Positions 44,545 through 56,375 of a DNA stretch of 64,000 nucleotides are shown here, in pieces (the first letter of the stretch is position 1; every line of letters begins with the position of its first letter). The notes below the pieces were generated by a model. It ran no database searches. It saw nothing but the letters and a program-made list of their open reading frames with translations, and was not told the origin of the DNA. The stretch spans positions 49,022,722-49,086,721 of the forward strand of contig OX365952.1 in NCBI GenBank assembly GCA_947247005.1. The letters run 5' to 3'. The translations under genes were made by a program, and so were the position numbers. This DNA is from Spisula solida. Taxonomy: Eukaryota > Mollusca > Bivalvia > Venerida > Mactridae.

Positions 44545-45165
44545 GTATATAACAGCTGAATTATCTAGTTTCATCTGCAAACCAGGCTGCAATGCATAGT
44601 TTGATCTGTCGAAAAGTCCTAAAATGTTAAGAATAACAGTAAATGGTAAATCCATGCAGCCGCACAAATAATGGAGAGGTATAGTCCGCCCAGGATAATG
44701 TGATATTTACAAACATGAATCGGTTTGGTCAACTGTGGCAAAATTGGTTTTACAAATCACTTAAATAAACAGATAAGGTTAGTATTGTACTCAAAACATC
44801 ACTGATAATTGGTGCACATAATTGTTATCCACCTTTGTGGACTATACCAAATTTGCCCGCCTTTTACATTATCCTGGGTGCACTATATGCCGACAGCGAT
44901 TTTATTAAACAAATATTATTTAAAACCATATTTGTACTATATAATAGATAATATTAAGTCGGACAGGGAAGGCAGCACTCAACTTAACCAGCCGAACACA
45001 GTAAACGTAAAATCATACATAACACAATGCCCAAAACACAACCGAACGAGAAAATGATCTGCCAAAGTCCCATCTGTCCAAATATTTAATGAACTAGTTT
45101 CAGCAATCAAAACCCTGCATGCCCAAGCTGAATGACCTAGTTTCAGCTGTCGTATTAGACAATTT
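44545..45165 (+). repeat. Family D element region
   Basis: GGACAGGGAAGGCAGCACTC (44960) starts the family D tail, with unit words AACACAATGCCCAAAACAC. Downstream AGTTTCAGCAATCAAAA and CCCAAGCTGAATGACC are shared in the same order with 52060-52110. Upstream AAGAATAACAGTAAATGGTA is shared with 39778. Together these show a larger dispersed unit of uncertain limits. Confidence 0.6.
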
Positions 45166-46710
45166 CACAGTTAATTTGTATTTATATTTCGCTATCTTAC
45201 ATATAGGAATTATTATAGTGATATGTGTGTATAGAATAGTATACAAGATCATTAATTATAATAAATACATGATATGTGGACTTTCAGACAAAACAACAGA
45301 GCACCTGCATGAAAATTCAAGAAAAAGCATATAACCAGAACCATAGATCATACACAAATAACCATTCACATGTATTCTTTGCCATAACCAACAACTTTAG
45401 AAAAGATTCAAAAGAAGAAGCTCTATGGCAAAAAGGAGGACTTCAAAAAGACAGCTTCCTTATTGGCTATGACTGAGTGACAATATATACTATGGATTAC
45501 ATTATATCCCAGGAGATACCGTGTCACTGTGCCGGTTGAATGTCATGGGTCATGTTTATAAATTGTACTGGGTTTTACCATTTTACTCCCAAAATTCGTA
45601 CCTATACTCAGTAAGTAATCTTACAGAAAAAATACCCTTTACTCAGAACACGTGCTCACATACTTTGTTAGTTATTAGGGTAAATTCATGGGGTCAAATG
45701 TAAGCGCTGACATTCCTCCATTCCTCATGCGTAATTATGTTTCATGGAATACTATATTCAGTAACACGAATCGATGTATGTAGTTATTTAAAGGGATGGG
45801 GGGGATAAAAGTAAGTGTTACGTAAATGTTTGTGTAGAATGGTATATTTCTATGGTCTACTAAATTTTATAATAATATTTGAGTTAACTTTATCACTAAA
45901 TGGTCATAATACATCCGGATAGGGCTGTGATTTTATCAATATTATTGAAAGTAGATGTCTAACATCGATTTCAGACTTTGTGTGTTATATAAATATTATC
46001 ATAAACTGTATAATTATGAAGAACTAATTTAACTATCTTGTGTGGTATAAGTTGATTACATTCTCCCTCCGGTTATTTGTGCAATAATTATGCATTTACA
46101 ACAACACTTGTCTGGTAGATTGAATGTGTTTATTTATATATGTGTATATTTGTGTATGGGTTGCCTGTAGGTGTCTGTCAAGTGCCGCCGTACAGACAGT
46201 CAGATAATGAGGATATTACGAGGTTATTATAGTATAGAGGACGAACATACATGTTAGATGTCAAATCTACTAACAGTTCATTAGTTTGTCAGAGAAATGT
46301 AATTAATTCTGGATGACGGTTACCTTGTGACATTTGACTATATAAGTCAACAGACAAACACTTAATCCTTAACAAGAGCAGCTTATCATTTCGTTTCAAG
46401 TGGTAAAAAAACGTGTCAACAGCTACAGACGAGACTGTCCATGACGGAAGTGACGTCACACCATTCTTTTAAACCTGAATAACCCAACGTGTAGAAAGTG
46501 TCGAAAAGGAATGCACTATCCGCTGACTCACGTGCTGACAAATAGCTCAACTGGCATTCTGTACAAAACGCACAATTTCGTTGCTTTGTCGAATTAAAGT
46601 GTAGTTAATTTACCAAAAAAACGAAGATCACCATGACGTGCAGGGATCACAACATGTTCGTATGGTACGAATCCATACAGATGGATGCAGTGTTGTATCC
46701 AGTTCGCATT
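45166..46710. other. Unannotated stretch
   Basis: Short frames at 45276-45476 and 45521-45703 have no recognisable feature. No repeat pair was found. Confidence 0.4.
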
Positions 46711-47035
46711 CAGGCGCGTAGCTACCTGTACGCAGAATACGCATCTGCGTACACATACTTCTCAAAAAGGGAAAAAATAAATGATCGAAAAATGCAATAA
46801 ACTGATGCCCAAGCCCTAAGGGGGTAATCCTTTAGTATTTTCAGCACTTCTTAGAAACGCTTTTAAAAAGCTCTATGCAAAAAAAACCCACTAGTTTTAT
46901 CAGTAAAAATATTGTCAATGATGATGCAAAAAACACGCCAGAACGCACCAGAGACGTTTTATAGAACTTTTTGGCTCCCCCAGACCACCCTAGCCTTATT
47001 GCGTACACATTGAAATACCTCTAGCTACGCCCCTG
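46711..47035. mobile_element. MITE family G, copy 2
   Basis: Termini CAGGCGCGTAGCTACC and CTAGCTACGCCCCTG, with inner GTACGC / GCGTAC words. Flanked by a perfect 5-bp duplication GCATT (46706-46710 and 47036-47040). 325 bp, non-coding. Confidence 0.85.
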
Positions 47036-47046
47036 GCATTTAATTT

Positions 47047-47175
47047 AGGAAATAAAAATATGTTCTTGTGTTTTATCAAAGATCAAATTCTCCTGTATTA
47101 TTTGGTTTTATCAGTGAATAAAACACAGGCACTCGTTCGGAAGCGGAAAAATTAAATCACGAGTGCGTAGTTTGC
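47047..47175. mobile_element. MITE family F, left-half fragment
   Basis: GAAATAAAAATATGTTCTTG, ACTCGTTCGGAAGCGG and AATTAAATCACGAGTGCGTA match the left half of 43501-43668. Confidence 0.55.
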
Positions 47176-47294
47176 ATTTTCCTAATTTTATTTGATCTGT
47201 CATCCAGTCATATTCGTTATATTGTGTCTTCCTCATTCTTGAGAGTATGTCCTTGCTAAGAAATATGTGAGACCCAAGCCAGTTTCAGATGCCA

Positions 47295-47545
47295 GGCCCC
47301 GATCTCCCGAAGCATCTCAATCTGAGCAAGATCTCATCCCAAATATTGCCATGTGCCTTTATGTTAATTTCCATGCGGGATTGAACTAAAAATTAGGATC
47401 ACTAAACATATTTGTTGTTCTGAGTTTATTTCGGTAAATGTTCAAGAGCTAGAACTTCAGATTTATCTCTAATTCGACTCTGATTTAAGCAAAATCTCAA
47501 TTTGAGATGAGATTTCTACTTGAGATGCTTCGGGAGATCGGGGCC
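47295..47545. mobile_element. TIR element inserted in a minisatellite
   Basis: Termini GGCCCCGATCTCCCGAAGCA and TGCTTCGGGAGATCGGGGCC are perfect inverses over at least 20 bp, with ATCTCAA / TTGAGAT words inside. Repeat sequence CAGATGCCAG lies on the left and CAGGTCTGTTTTAG on the right, so it split the array that follows. The apparent duplication is CAG. Confidence 0.8.
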
Positions 47546-47905
47546 AGGTCTGTTTTAGTTAGATGCCAGTGCTGTTCTATATGCCAGGCCTGTTTTAGAT
47601 GCCAGGTCTGTTATTGTTGTCTGGGCTGTGTTAGATGTCAGGTCTGCGTAAAAAGTGGATCTGTATTAGATGTCAGATCTGCATTAGATGTCAGATCTGT
47701 ATTAGATGTAATATCTGTATCAACAGGTCATGACTGTATTAGATGCCTGGTTAGTGTTGTGGTAGCCGGGTAGGCAATGTCTGTTTTAAGGGGACAGATG
47801 TACCCGGTATTAAATGCCAGGTCTGTGTAAGATGCCATGTTATTGGTATGTGTTTTGGAGAGGCCAAAATTCGTGTCTGTGTTTGGAGGTCCGGTCTGTG
47901 TTAGG
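47546..47905. repeat. Degenerate ~20-bp minisatellite
   Basis: Variants of AGATGCCAGGTCTGTTTTAG, with spacing from about 15 to 30 bp. The open frames across it are repeat artefacts. Confidence 0.8.
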
Positions 47906-48366
47906 TAAACCACTGTATTATAACAGTAACATACAAACAATCTGATGTGTGTACATGAGAGATTTGGACAGCTAATCTTGCATCATACTGAGTCATTGAC
48001 AAACCGTACGGGTGCATTTTTCTGATTGCTGTTTATGAAATATCTGTAATCAACTTCTTTCAGTCTCTGTGTATGTCAGTCAGTCAGCATTGTGGGTCAT
48101 ACGCAATCAATGCAATCGTATTGTCCTAAATATTCCTATCACTAAATCAAGATAAAACACTGGCTATATGATTAATACATAAAATCGGTTTAAAATGACT
48201 AAATGTCACTTATGTTACTATGAATCATTTCCATTAAAACACTAGTTTATCTTTTGAGACGGTGAGTTGTGACAATTTGGTATCATCCATAATACTTATC
48301 AACTATACAGACTCATTCCCCTAAATCCAGCTAAATATGGACACACACATTTCAAATACTTTCTAC
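47906..48366. other. Unannotated stretch
   Basis: No supported feature. Confidence 0.4.
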
Positions 48367-48368
48367 TA

Positions 48369-48573
48369 CTGTAAAGGTATGCATATTCGCGTTGGATTAA
48401 TTTTCGTTGATTTCGAAGACGAACTAGATCGCGAAAACAAATCTCTTCGAAAACTTGACTTCAAAATACGTAATCAGATTTTTTTTTCAATAATCAAATT
48501 TCTGAAACCACGAAATTACTAAATTACGAAAATCCGCGAAATCTAATACCCGCGAAAAATACACATTTTACAG
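48369..48573. mobile_element. MITE family E (CTGTAAA termini), copy 1
   Basis: Starts CTGTAAAGGTATGCATATTC and ends AATACACATTTTACAG, with TA on each side (48367-48368 and 48574-48575). The interior has CGCGAAAA-type words on both arms. A second copy begins at the window's right edge (63976). The TA duplication suggests a Tc1/mariner relative. Confidence 0.75.
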
Positions 48574-48673
48574 TATTTAACAAAAACATAACATTTTTAA
48601 ACCATATTTATATCTTGAAACATACTAATGATAATTACCATGTTAATCATGTAATCCAGTCACGTGACTTTAA

Positions 48674-49110
48674 AGGTGCTGCCTCACGTATTGATGTATT
48701 ATAAAAAAGCCAAATATTCGTGTAAATATGGTATAGTTAGCTGTATATCCCATAAACAACCACACTGACATTTAAACACTACTATCACTTAAATTGTCTG
48801 AAATTTGTTCGCGTTCGATTTAAACGAATTGCAAAACGATCGGAATACCTCACTGGTGTTTACCCGGTAGTTTGTTGATGTTGCAGTTCGATCACGTGTG
48901 AATTACACAATTCATAAAGCACGATGGGAAACTCTGTGCTATTTTTAAAAAGAAACATACCAAGTGTGTGATATGGATAGTGGTTCAATGTGCGTATTTG
49001 TAATAAATATTTCATAAAGCAACCGCGATCTGCTTCTATTACATAAATACTTGGTTAGGTAGGAAAGATTACATCATACAAAACTTAGCCCGATCTGTGA
49101 GGCAGCACCT
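48674..49110. mobile_element. TTAA-flanked MITE (Kolobok/piggyBac-like)
   Basis: Termini AGGTGCTGCCTCAC and GTGAGGCAGCACCT are perfect inverses, flanked by TTAA on each side (48670-48673 and 49111-49114). 437 bp, non-coding. TTAA duplications are typical of piggyBac and Kolobok groups; the terminal AGG favours Kolobok (inference). Confidence 0.82.
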
Positions 49111-49114
49111 TTAA

Positions 49115-49780
49115 GTCAAACACATAATTGTATGGGCGGGGAATCTGTATCATACAGTAATCCAATTAGATCTAGACCATCATTGACTGTCCCTTTCGAC
49201 GTCAAAACATTCGTAGAGTCGAATTTTTGTGGGTACTAATAGAGGTTGATGACTTAACACGGCTTATTTATGGCTTATATTAATTCATCTAGAAACCTCA
49301 TTTCAGATGGTTTTCATCGCCACAAGAGTATGAAAGGAGAACCAGAATCCAATGTTGAGCGTCAAACAAAGGAATTTACAGATTTGTACCTTCATTTTAT
49401 TACGTCTGACGTGACTTAATGAACCTATGACACCCCACACCCGGAAGATCGCTATAGCATTTGAGAGAAAAATGCAATTGTAATAAATCTTAGTTTAACA
49501 AGACTTGCTCACTTACTTGATTATTTGACAAAACTTGGTGTAATTTTATCCAACCGAACACAAACCGTGGTTACTATAGTAACCCAACAAAGGCCTACCC
49601 GGTCAGCCCAAGTCATACTACCACTATCGAATAGAGGCTCACAGGGAAGACTGGGTTTAAGTTGACTACTGCCTTCCCGGTTCAACTATCTATCATCTTC
49701 TTGTCTAACTGTGTCCTTAAAAAAAGTTATCATTATTATTATTATTATAGATAAAGTTGAACGACTATAACATAGTATGA
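49115..49780. other. Spacer with family D tail-like word and (ATT)n
   Basis: TTTAAGTTGACTACTGCCTT at about 49658 resembles the family D tail, and (ATT)n follows at 49733-49748. GGTTACTATAGTAACC (49569-49584) is a perfect palindrome. No gene seen. Confidence 0.4.
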
Positions 49781-49979
49781 ATCCCGATACACCACTTTTC
49801 AGTTCAGTGAGAGAATTGTTCTGTTTTTATATGGCTCTGACGGAACTGAAAACCAATGTAACACTCAGGATACATGGAATGTGAGTTCCGTCCGAGCGTA
49901 ACATCGGTGTTCAGTTTCATCAGAGCCATATGAAAGTAGAACAATTCTCTCACGGAACTGAGAAGCGGTGTATCGGGAT
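49781..49979. mobile_element. Foldback MITE with ATCCCGATACACC termini
   Basis: Inverted arms of about 75 bp: ATCCCGATACACCACTTTTC on the left against GAAGCGGTGTATCGGGAT on the right, with GAGAGAATTGTTCT and TATGGCTCTGA in both arms. The centre is only about 50 bp. The minus frame at 49804-50133 crosses the right terminus. Confidence 0.8.
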
Positions 49980-51322
49980 CCATGCCGTGTATAATGCAAT
50001 TTGCGAAGACGTTGGACGTTGAAGAACACGACGCTGTGTCGTTATATGACGATTTGGAATTGTACATTTCAATATGGTGGCATTCGTATCCTCTGACTTG
50101 ACACATTGATATTTCGCACAGTGGTTTCGTCATCTAAGAGCTGAATTGATGGAACGACATTGGTGCTAAAATCAACGCAGTATCTAGTATACATCACACA
50201 TTGACCAAGCATGGACGGATGTCTTGATATGAGTTAAAAAGACACACTATACCCACCAGAACTATTTACAAGATTTTGTTTTTAAATCCTTTTTGTGATA
50301 ACATTGGCTAAAACATCCTTAATTTAGAACCATTGGGATAAAATTGTATCTGAAATTATCTCCATATGTCGCCATTATTACGTTCTACAATTTCAATGAA
50401 TTAAATTAATTTGTTTCACAAATACAGTTATTTGTTGATTTTCACATAGTGTGTTATTCATCCGTGTTTTTCATTAAGACCGTATACAGGGTAGCGATAA
50501 CACGTGCCTTTTGGCTACAGTTACAAGTAGAAATTTGTAAACATTGGAACACAAATATAGCCATAAGTATTTTATTTCTTCATCGATTTATATAAAATAT
50601 ACGCCACGCTAAGAAGAACATTACTTCCTTTCCATGATTTCTTCTTGGAACTGTAGCCAAAAGTCACGTGATATTGCTACACTGGTATAATAAAGTATTC
50701 ATAAGAAATCATTATAAGACACTTAACACCAAGGTTTGTCGAAACACCTTAACGTATGTACCGGTGTACACGTACCAGTATCTAGTACATATAGATGATT
50801 ATCATGTTTATAAATGTGATATAAACATGGTTGCATTGTCTGATTATTATTTGTATGTCATGTCGATCTTATCTAGAATGTGTAAGTATACAACACTTTC
50901 GAAACTAAAATGTGCCAACTTCAATTATTTTCAATTGGAAGTTGGTTCGTTTTACCTTGATGCATTGGTTTGGTTGGCGACTTTATTGTTGACATATATG
51001 CACTAGTCTGTACAACTTATATAAACATATGGCATACACATGCATCTGATATGATGCTGGACGCACGAACAGAAACCATAGAAACTCAGAATTTGGTCGC
51101 CAATTCGGAACGAATATTTGGATAAAACTAGCGAGAGGCGTGTACGTATATCAGTGAATTGCATGTTTATGTATCATAGTGCTACTATTCATCGTCACCT
51201 TAGAAGTGAAGTATATGACCGCAGGTGCATGTATGCTTATTACAGAAGACACGAAAAATAGTTGCCTTAAAACTACTGTTGCCATTTAAGAATGTTAAGT
51301 TTACTTTGGGATAAAAATGCCA
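49980..51322. other. Unannotated stretch
   Basis: The minus frame ending at 49804 begins at 50133 in unique sequence (MTKPLCEISMCQVRGYECHH) just after a TTAG, giving a cysteine-rich peptide, but no donor follows before it runs into the MITE. The plus frame 50668-51006 is AT-rich and featureless. Confidence 0.25.
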
Positions 51323-51369
51323 AAGAGCGACCGAGTATTGAACTCGGACCTCCTGCGTGACAGGCGAAC
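51323..51369 (-). repeat. tRNA-Asp-like 3' half
   Basis: On the minus strand TTCGCCTGTCACGCAGGAGG is followed by TCCGAGTTCAATACTCGG: an anticodon arm like that of tRNA-Asp (GUC) and a T-arm with B-box. The 5' half is not tRNA-like, so this is a SINE head or pseudogene. Confidence 0.55.
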
Positions 51370-51900
51370 ACAAACACAACAACATCAAAGGGTTAATTAA
51401 CCTAACAGCAATGTTGTTGGAAGTGACCAACTCACTACAGAAAGGACTGGAGCCCACTTCTCAGAAGGATGATGTCTCAGCCAGTCTGTGGTTGACATGA
51501 GACGTGCCCTTATGTTGTACATGCTACATTATACAATCACAGTCAAACACAATTGTTACCTGCAGCTGGCGTCAACTTTACGTTTTATTGTAGAAGTTAA
51601 GTCGAACGAGACAATACTAGTATTATATTAAGAACGACACAGCTTCGAATTGACTATCTGAAAATAGATCTAATGCATATACAAAGGTGTCATTACAGGC
51701 TTCATTTACTTAACGACTGTTGCTTGTTCACTATTATATATATACACAACACTACACGTTATTGTTGTTCGAAGCCCTCTCTGAACCTTAGATTACAGTC
51801 ATTTTATGTAGCTATTTAATCTGATGACTTGTCAGCTTGCGATACTTTCAGACAAAATAAGACTATTATAATTATTTTAATAATTACAAGAAGACTATTA
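51370..51900. other. Unannotated stretch
   Basis: No supported feature. Confidence 0.4.
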
Positions 51901-52175
51901 AGTCAGACAGGGAAGACAGCACAGAAAACAAAACATTAAAAACATACAAAACCCAATGCCTAACTTAACCAATCGAGCACAGAAAACATACAACACATAC
52001 AAGGCACAATGACTAAACAAGTAAAAAATTCGCCCAAGTCTAAGCTGTCGAAAAGTAAAATGAGTTAGTTTCAGCAATCAAAAAGCTGAATGCCCTAGCT
52101 GAATGACCCAGTCTCAACAGTTTCATCAGTAAAACGGCTTCAATGCCTAGGTTTAGCAGTCAGAAATCCTAAAGC
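51901..52175 (+). repeat. Family D element
   Basis: CAGACAGGGAAGACAGCAC, then two unit-like segments (AAAACCCAATGCCTAACTTA; CGAGCACAGAAAACATACAA; ACAAGGCACAATGACTAAAC), then the downstream body AGTTTCAGCAATCAAAA shared with 45090. Confidence 0.7.
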
Positions 52176-53491
52176 CATGTGAACTTTACTTTACACTGGG
52201 GCAGACGCTAAGTGATAACAGTATTCCCATGTATATACTTGAGAACACCAACAAACAGACCAAGTGACCACAAGTCAAATGTCAGCTCATATTACACAGA
52301 CATTAATTTTTTAATTACATAACTATACATGCACTTTAGAATACTAAATGTCACGACTGTAATTACAGACATTGTTTTCTGAGTGTGGGCGATTGATAAA
52401 CAACTTCCTCTTACACATGCCTGTATTTTGTACTGAACTTTACCTATGGCCGGCCCAAACAATGCTCAGACAATTCGCAATTGTTGCCTAACACCAACGA
52501 GGTGTTCTGTATGCAATGCGATTTGATTTTGGCTATGATTGTATTGGACTGTTACCTTTGTCTTTTCCGGGCGATGTTAAAACCGTACGTCCCGATGTAA
52601 TAATCGTAACGACCTCCTTTAGCACTGAAGTTAAAGTCTCCCGGTACTTCACTTCAGTGTAGTTATCATTTATAATTACCTCCCTTTATGGCTAATTATG
52701 CACAAAATTCGAAGTCCACAGTGTGTCATTCATTGCGGAGTGAGTATAATTATAGGCTTGCTTGAAATATCCATTTTTGGGGATGTGGATAGTTCGTTCT
52801 ATGTCTGACTCTAGCGTGGATGGCTAGGCGCTGCCGTCATTTCTGTGTGGCTTTGGATTGTCTGTGGGCTACAGTATTTATAAATAAACTACCTCTTAAA
52901 TGTCAACAACATGTCAACTTTATGTCCACGGGGACCTCTCAAAATACTAGTATATCATTGTGTAGAATTAACTAAAAAAAGAAAAGAAACAAAATAATAT
53001 AAGAAACATTCTAACATGATTAACATGTATAACGTCTGATATACAATAAAAGTGACGTCACGTCGTTTTTATGACGCCATACAGGTAAACACGTATCGTA
53101 AACAACCTACTCTCGCTAAGTAACAATGGCTTAATATAAAACTGCGAGCTTGATTCATGTTAGAATCAAAAATAATTTTTCCAAAGCCGTAGTGAACCTT
53201 TGTTATTCGATAGGCTTTGTATTAACCACGGAGACCGTAGGCCTGAGTGGCTAATTCATACGCGTCAGAACTCCAAACCATTGTGTAAAACAACCGGTAT
53301 GCTATGATTTTTCATAATTTATTTCTTAATTTTACGCATGCGTGCGGTGGTTCAAAGCTGGTTATAATAGGAAGCCCTTGTTTTAAGTTTTCGACATATT
53401 TGATGCGTTTGCTTAAAAAATGTTTATCTATAGATTTGTATACCATACATTTTCAATTGCCTTAGTAACCAGTCCTAAAAGATAATAGGAA
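52176..53491. other. Unannotated stretch
   Basis: No supported gene or repeat. Confidence 0.4.
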
Positions 53492-53570
53492 ATCGGACAG
53501 GGAAGGCAGCACTCAACTTAAACAGCCGAACACAGAAAACATATACAGCGTCACATACCACGATTACATG
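53492..53570 (+). repeat. Family D fragment
   Basis: TCGGACAGGGAAGGCAGCAC, CAACTTAAACAGCCGAACAC and AGAAAACATATAC match the family D tail and one unit. Confidence 0.7.
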
Positions 53571-54433
53571 AAAACAAAGAGGCAAAGAAAATATTTAACG
53601 TAAACAACTAGCAACTACAAAAACATGACATCCAACACCGAAACCCGAGTATAAAGAGCCAGGTGACAAGAATATAACATACGGACGATCTTATATAATT
53701 CACAAAGGTGGACATCTTCCGCATGTTTGAATAATTAATTTCAACGCTGTTAATTTGTTTTCTCGCTATGAAATAAATGATAAATGACCCCGGTATCTCT
53801 ATTCCATAATTATTGTAACCGGTTAAGGTATATTGGAATGTATTGATGACGATTTTTGTCTTTTCTACGTATTTTTGAAGTCGTTGTATGAAATTGATGA
53901 GATTCTCGTCAGAGCCTCGCATTTTATTACTTTAAGCATTTTATGTAGTATATTTTGTCTTTGTCTGTTTTTCAAATACGTCATTGCTACGTCACAATGA
54001 TTATTCTCTTCAAGCACCCCCATAGCTAAACACGTTCTTGAATTTCATACATTCACCTACAATTGACATAGATCGACAAACATTGTCTATTGTTCGAGTG
54101 TTAACATTTTGACAGTAACAACAACAACAAGGCCTATATAACGACCGTCTCAGTTCGGTACAAAGATGAATCTCCGTCCTTCGGCTATTTATATAAGATA
54201 CGTTAAGCGTTGACTGTGTAACCGATAGGTCCAGGAAGAAAACTAATATACTATCATGTATGATGATACCAGGGGCTGTTTGTACGGTGTAAGATGATCA
54301 CTGTCACAACATTGTGTCTACAGCCTGACAGGGAGAATGATGCGTGGCCTCCACACAACTATCTACCGACCTCCTACCATACGCCAAACAAAGCAACCAT
54401 AGAAGATCTTCTACCTTCCTTCTGTCTTATTAA
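53571..54433. other. Unannotated stretch
   Basis: The minus frame at 53608-53922 (104 codons) shows no recognisable motif. (CAA)n at about 54118. Confidence 0.35.
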
Positions 54434-54653
54434 AGCCTAGGTCCCACTGAGAAATTCCACATTGGCGATGGTCTCCCGATTTCTTCCGATATCGCCTGAT
54501 GTATCACAATTCCTTCCGATATCACAAACTGTGTCATGACTTCTCCGACGCTTCCCCTAGACCACGAGGAACATGTTCCCGATGGCCTGATAGCTCATTA
54601 ATTTACATCGGGAAGACATCGCAAGACAAATAAAGCTCAGTGGGACCTAGGCT
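54434..54653. mobile_element. MITE family A, copy 6
   Basis: Termini AGCCTAGGTCCCACTGAG and CTCAGTGGGACCTAGGCT are perfect inverses. Flanked by TTAA on both sides (54430-54433 and 54654-54657), which includes the TTA seen in other copies. Confidence 0.85.
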
Positions 54654-54657
54654 TTAA

Positions 54658-55289
54658 CAAGCCAATACAAAATGTATAACACTTTTCTTTTCCGTGACTA
54701 CCGATTAGTATTTTGTATAACTGATCTTGCAATACATTGTAACATGCTATCCGTTCATTATCAGCTATTCTTGTCAGGCACTTTAACATTCTGCTACATG
54801 TCAGTCAGTGTTGAATTAAAATTTAATTCCCTATTTTACTTCATACATATAGTAGATATAAAAGTGTTGACATAATTACTGTCGTTAACCTGTAATATTA
54901 CGGAGCCATTATACTTTATATGTAATTTGAGAGTTGATTCTTAAACGAGCACAAACTTTGTATAGGGCTGAAAAATGTCCACAATGTCCATCGAAAATAA
55001 GTTTAATTAATAATGAATCATGCACAGTATTATGTCATTTTGACTTTGGCACATATTTTAAAAAAAAAATTATGTCATGGGCATTCTCGTGCGTATATGT
55101 ACATATGCGTTTATGTTAATGTATGCATGCAGTGGTTTCTATGTTTTCCTGATAACTAAAATACGTCTCGACCAAATCTTGTATTACGAAATAAGCGTGT
55201 GCTTCAATAGAGTCTCAATCATGTAACTATGTTATTTATACACTGATATGTTGTATTATGGGCTGGATGTCTATATTTACAATAAATTT
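54658..55289. other. Unannotated AT-rich stretch
   Basis: The plus frames at 54672-54875 and 54934-55119 have no recognisable features. Confidence 0.4.
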
Positions 55290-55425
55290 GTTGTATTGTA
55301 TTGAATTGAGTTGTGTTGTGTTGTGTTGTGTTGCGTTGCGTTGCGTTGCGTTGCGTTGCGGTGGGCGTTTCGTTGCAGTGGGTGTTTCGTTGCAGTGGGC
55401 GTTTCGTTGCGTTGCGTTGTATTAT
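55290..55425. repeat. (TTGTG/TTGCG)n microsatellite
   Basis: Five-base units drift from TTGTA through TTGTG to TTGCG, then alternate with GTGGGCGTTTCGTTGCA. The frames on both strands are repeat artefacts. Confidence 0.9.
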
Positions 55426-55571
55426 ATTGTCTACTAACATTTGTCGAACATGCATATACTATGTGCGAAAGTTTTAAGTGTTTGACGAACGTTCAATAAA
55501 GAGAGACTAAAATGTAAAATTCACATACAGCGAAGTACCGCTAATAATATCAGCGAAAAAGATGGTCTTAA

Positions 55572-56026
55572 AGCTATACTATGTCCATCTGAAGAATCTC
55601 CAAATTTCTTTAAATCCTTAATATGTGTTCACACTATCTAAAACACCCATAATTAGAACAATTATCTTATAAGACTCATGTATAATTGAAATCTGCATCT
55701 CAAGGCGCTCTAGGCGGAAGTGGTCATGTTGACCAAACTAAAGTTTAAAAAGCTTTTATCCGTAAGTAAAGAGTAGTTTTCAGACAGTATTTTCTTGTTT
55801 TCTCAAAATATTGATTTCGTACTTACGACCTTCCAAATCTAAGCCAGCGAACTGAGATAAAATTAGCTGAATTTAGATGAAAATATCTCTCAGTTATGTG
55901 ACACAACTTTAATAAATTGAAAAAAAACCTTCCATTTTTTAACAAATACAATATTTGACTAGTTTTGTCACGTAATGCTACGACATAGCAATTATTATAA
56001 CTTGTTCAGGTGGGCATAGTATACCT
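55572..56026. mobile_element. TTAA-flanked MITE carrying a nested family B copy
   Basis: Termini AGCTATACTATGTCCATCTG and CAGGTGGGCATAGTATACCT are near-inverses, flanked by TTAA (55568-55571 and 56027-56030). A family B element occupies about 55663-55850, so this element is older. Probably Kolobok/piggyBac-like. Confidence 0.8.
55663..55850. mobile_element. MITE family B, copy 5 (nested)
   Basis: Body GGTCATGTTGACCAAACTAA and GTAAAGAGTAGTTTTCAGAC, ending CTAAGCCAGCGA at 55850. The left terminus has diverged. Confidence 0.75.
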
Positions 56027-56209
56027 TTAATATAGAATCGGTCTCATCAGTGGACCGCTTTGTTCTAAGTTTAGTAAGTTAGTCTTTTAAAATTACAATT
56101 TATAATGCTTTCTACTGTTTGTTGTCCTTGTGATATGTGTCGTCCATTTGTTATATACTTGTCACCTGACTCTAATTACTCTGGTTAAGTTTGCCTTACT
56201 GAGGCGGTA

Positions 56210-56375
56210 GACTTTCGGTGTAGTTGCGTTTGGCATTGTATGTGCCTTTTTGTTATAAAGTCGACTTTGGTGCCGTGTAATTGTGGTATGTAATGTTGTT
56301 TTTGTGTTTTCTGTGCTCAGCTGTTTAAGTTGATATCTGCCTTCCCTGTCTGATTATCTATTATCTTTTTAAAAT
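56210..56375 (-). repeat. Family D element
   Basis: TTTTCTGTGCTCAGCTGTTT, AAGTTGATATCTGCCTTCCC and TGTCTGATTATC match the unit and tail in the orientation of 21452; upstream GGCATTGTATGTGCC matches the unit start. Confidence 0.7.

Noticed and set aside
47507..47773. Cysteine/valine-rich frame MRFLLEMLRE...
   Set aside because: It starts inside a TIR element and continues through a degenerate minisatellite.
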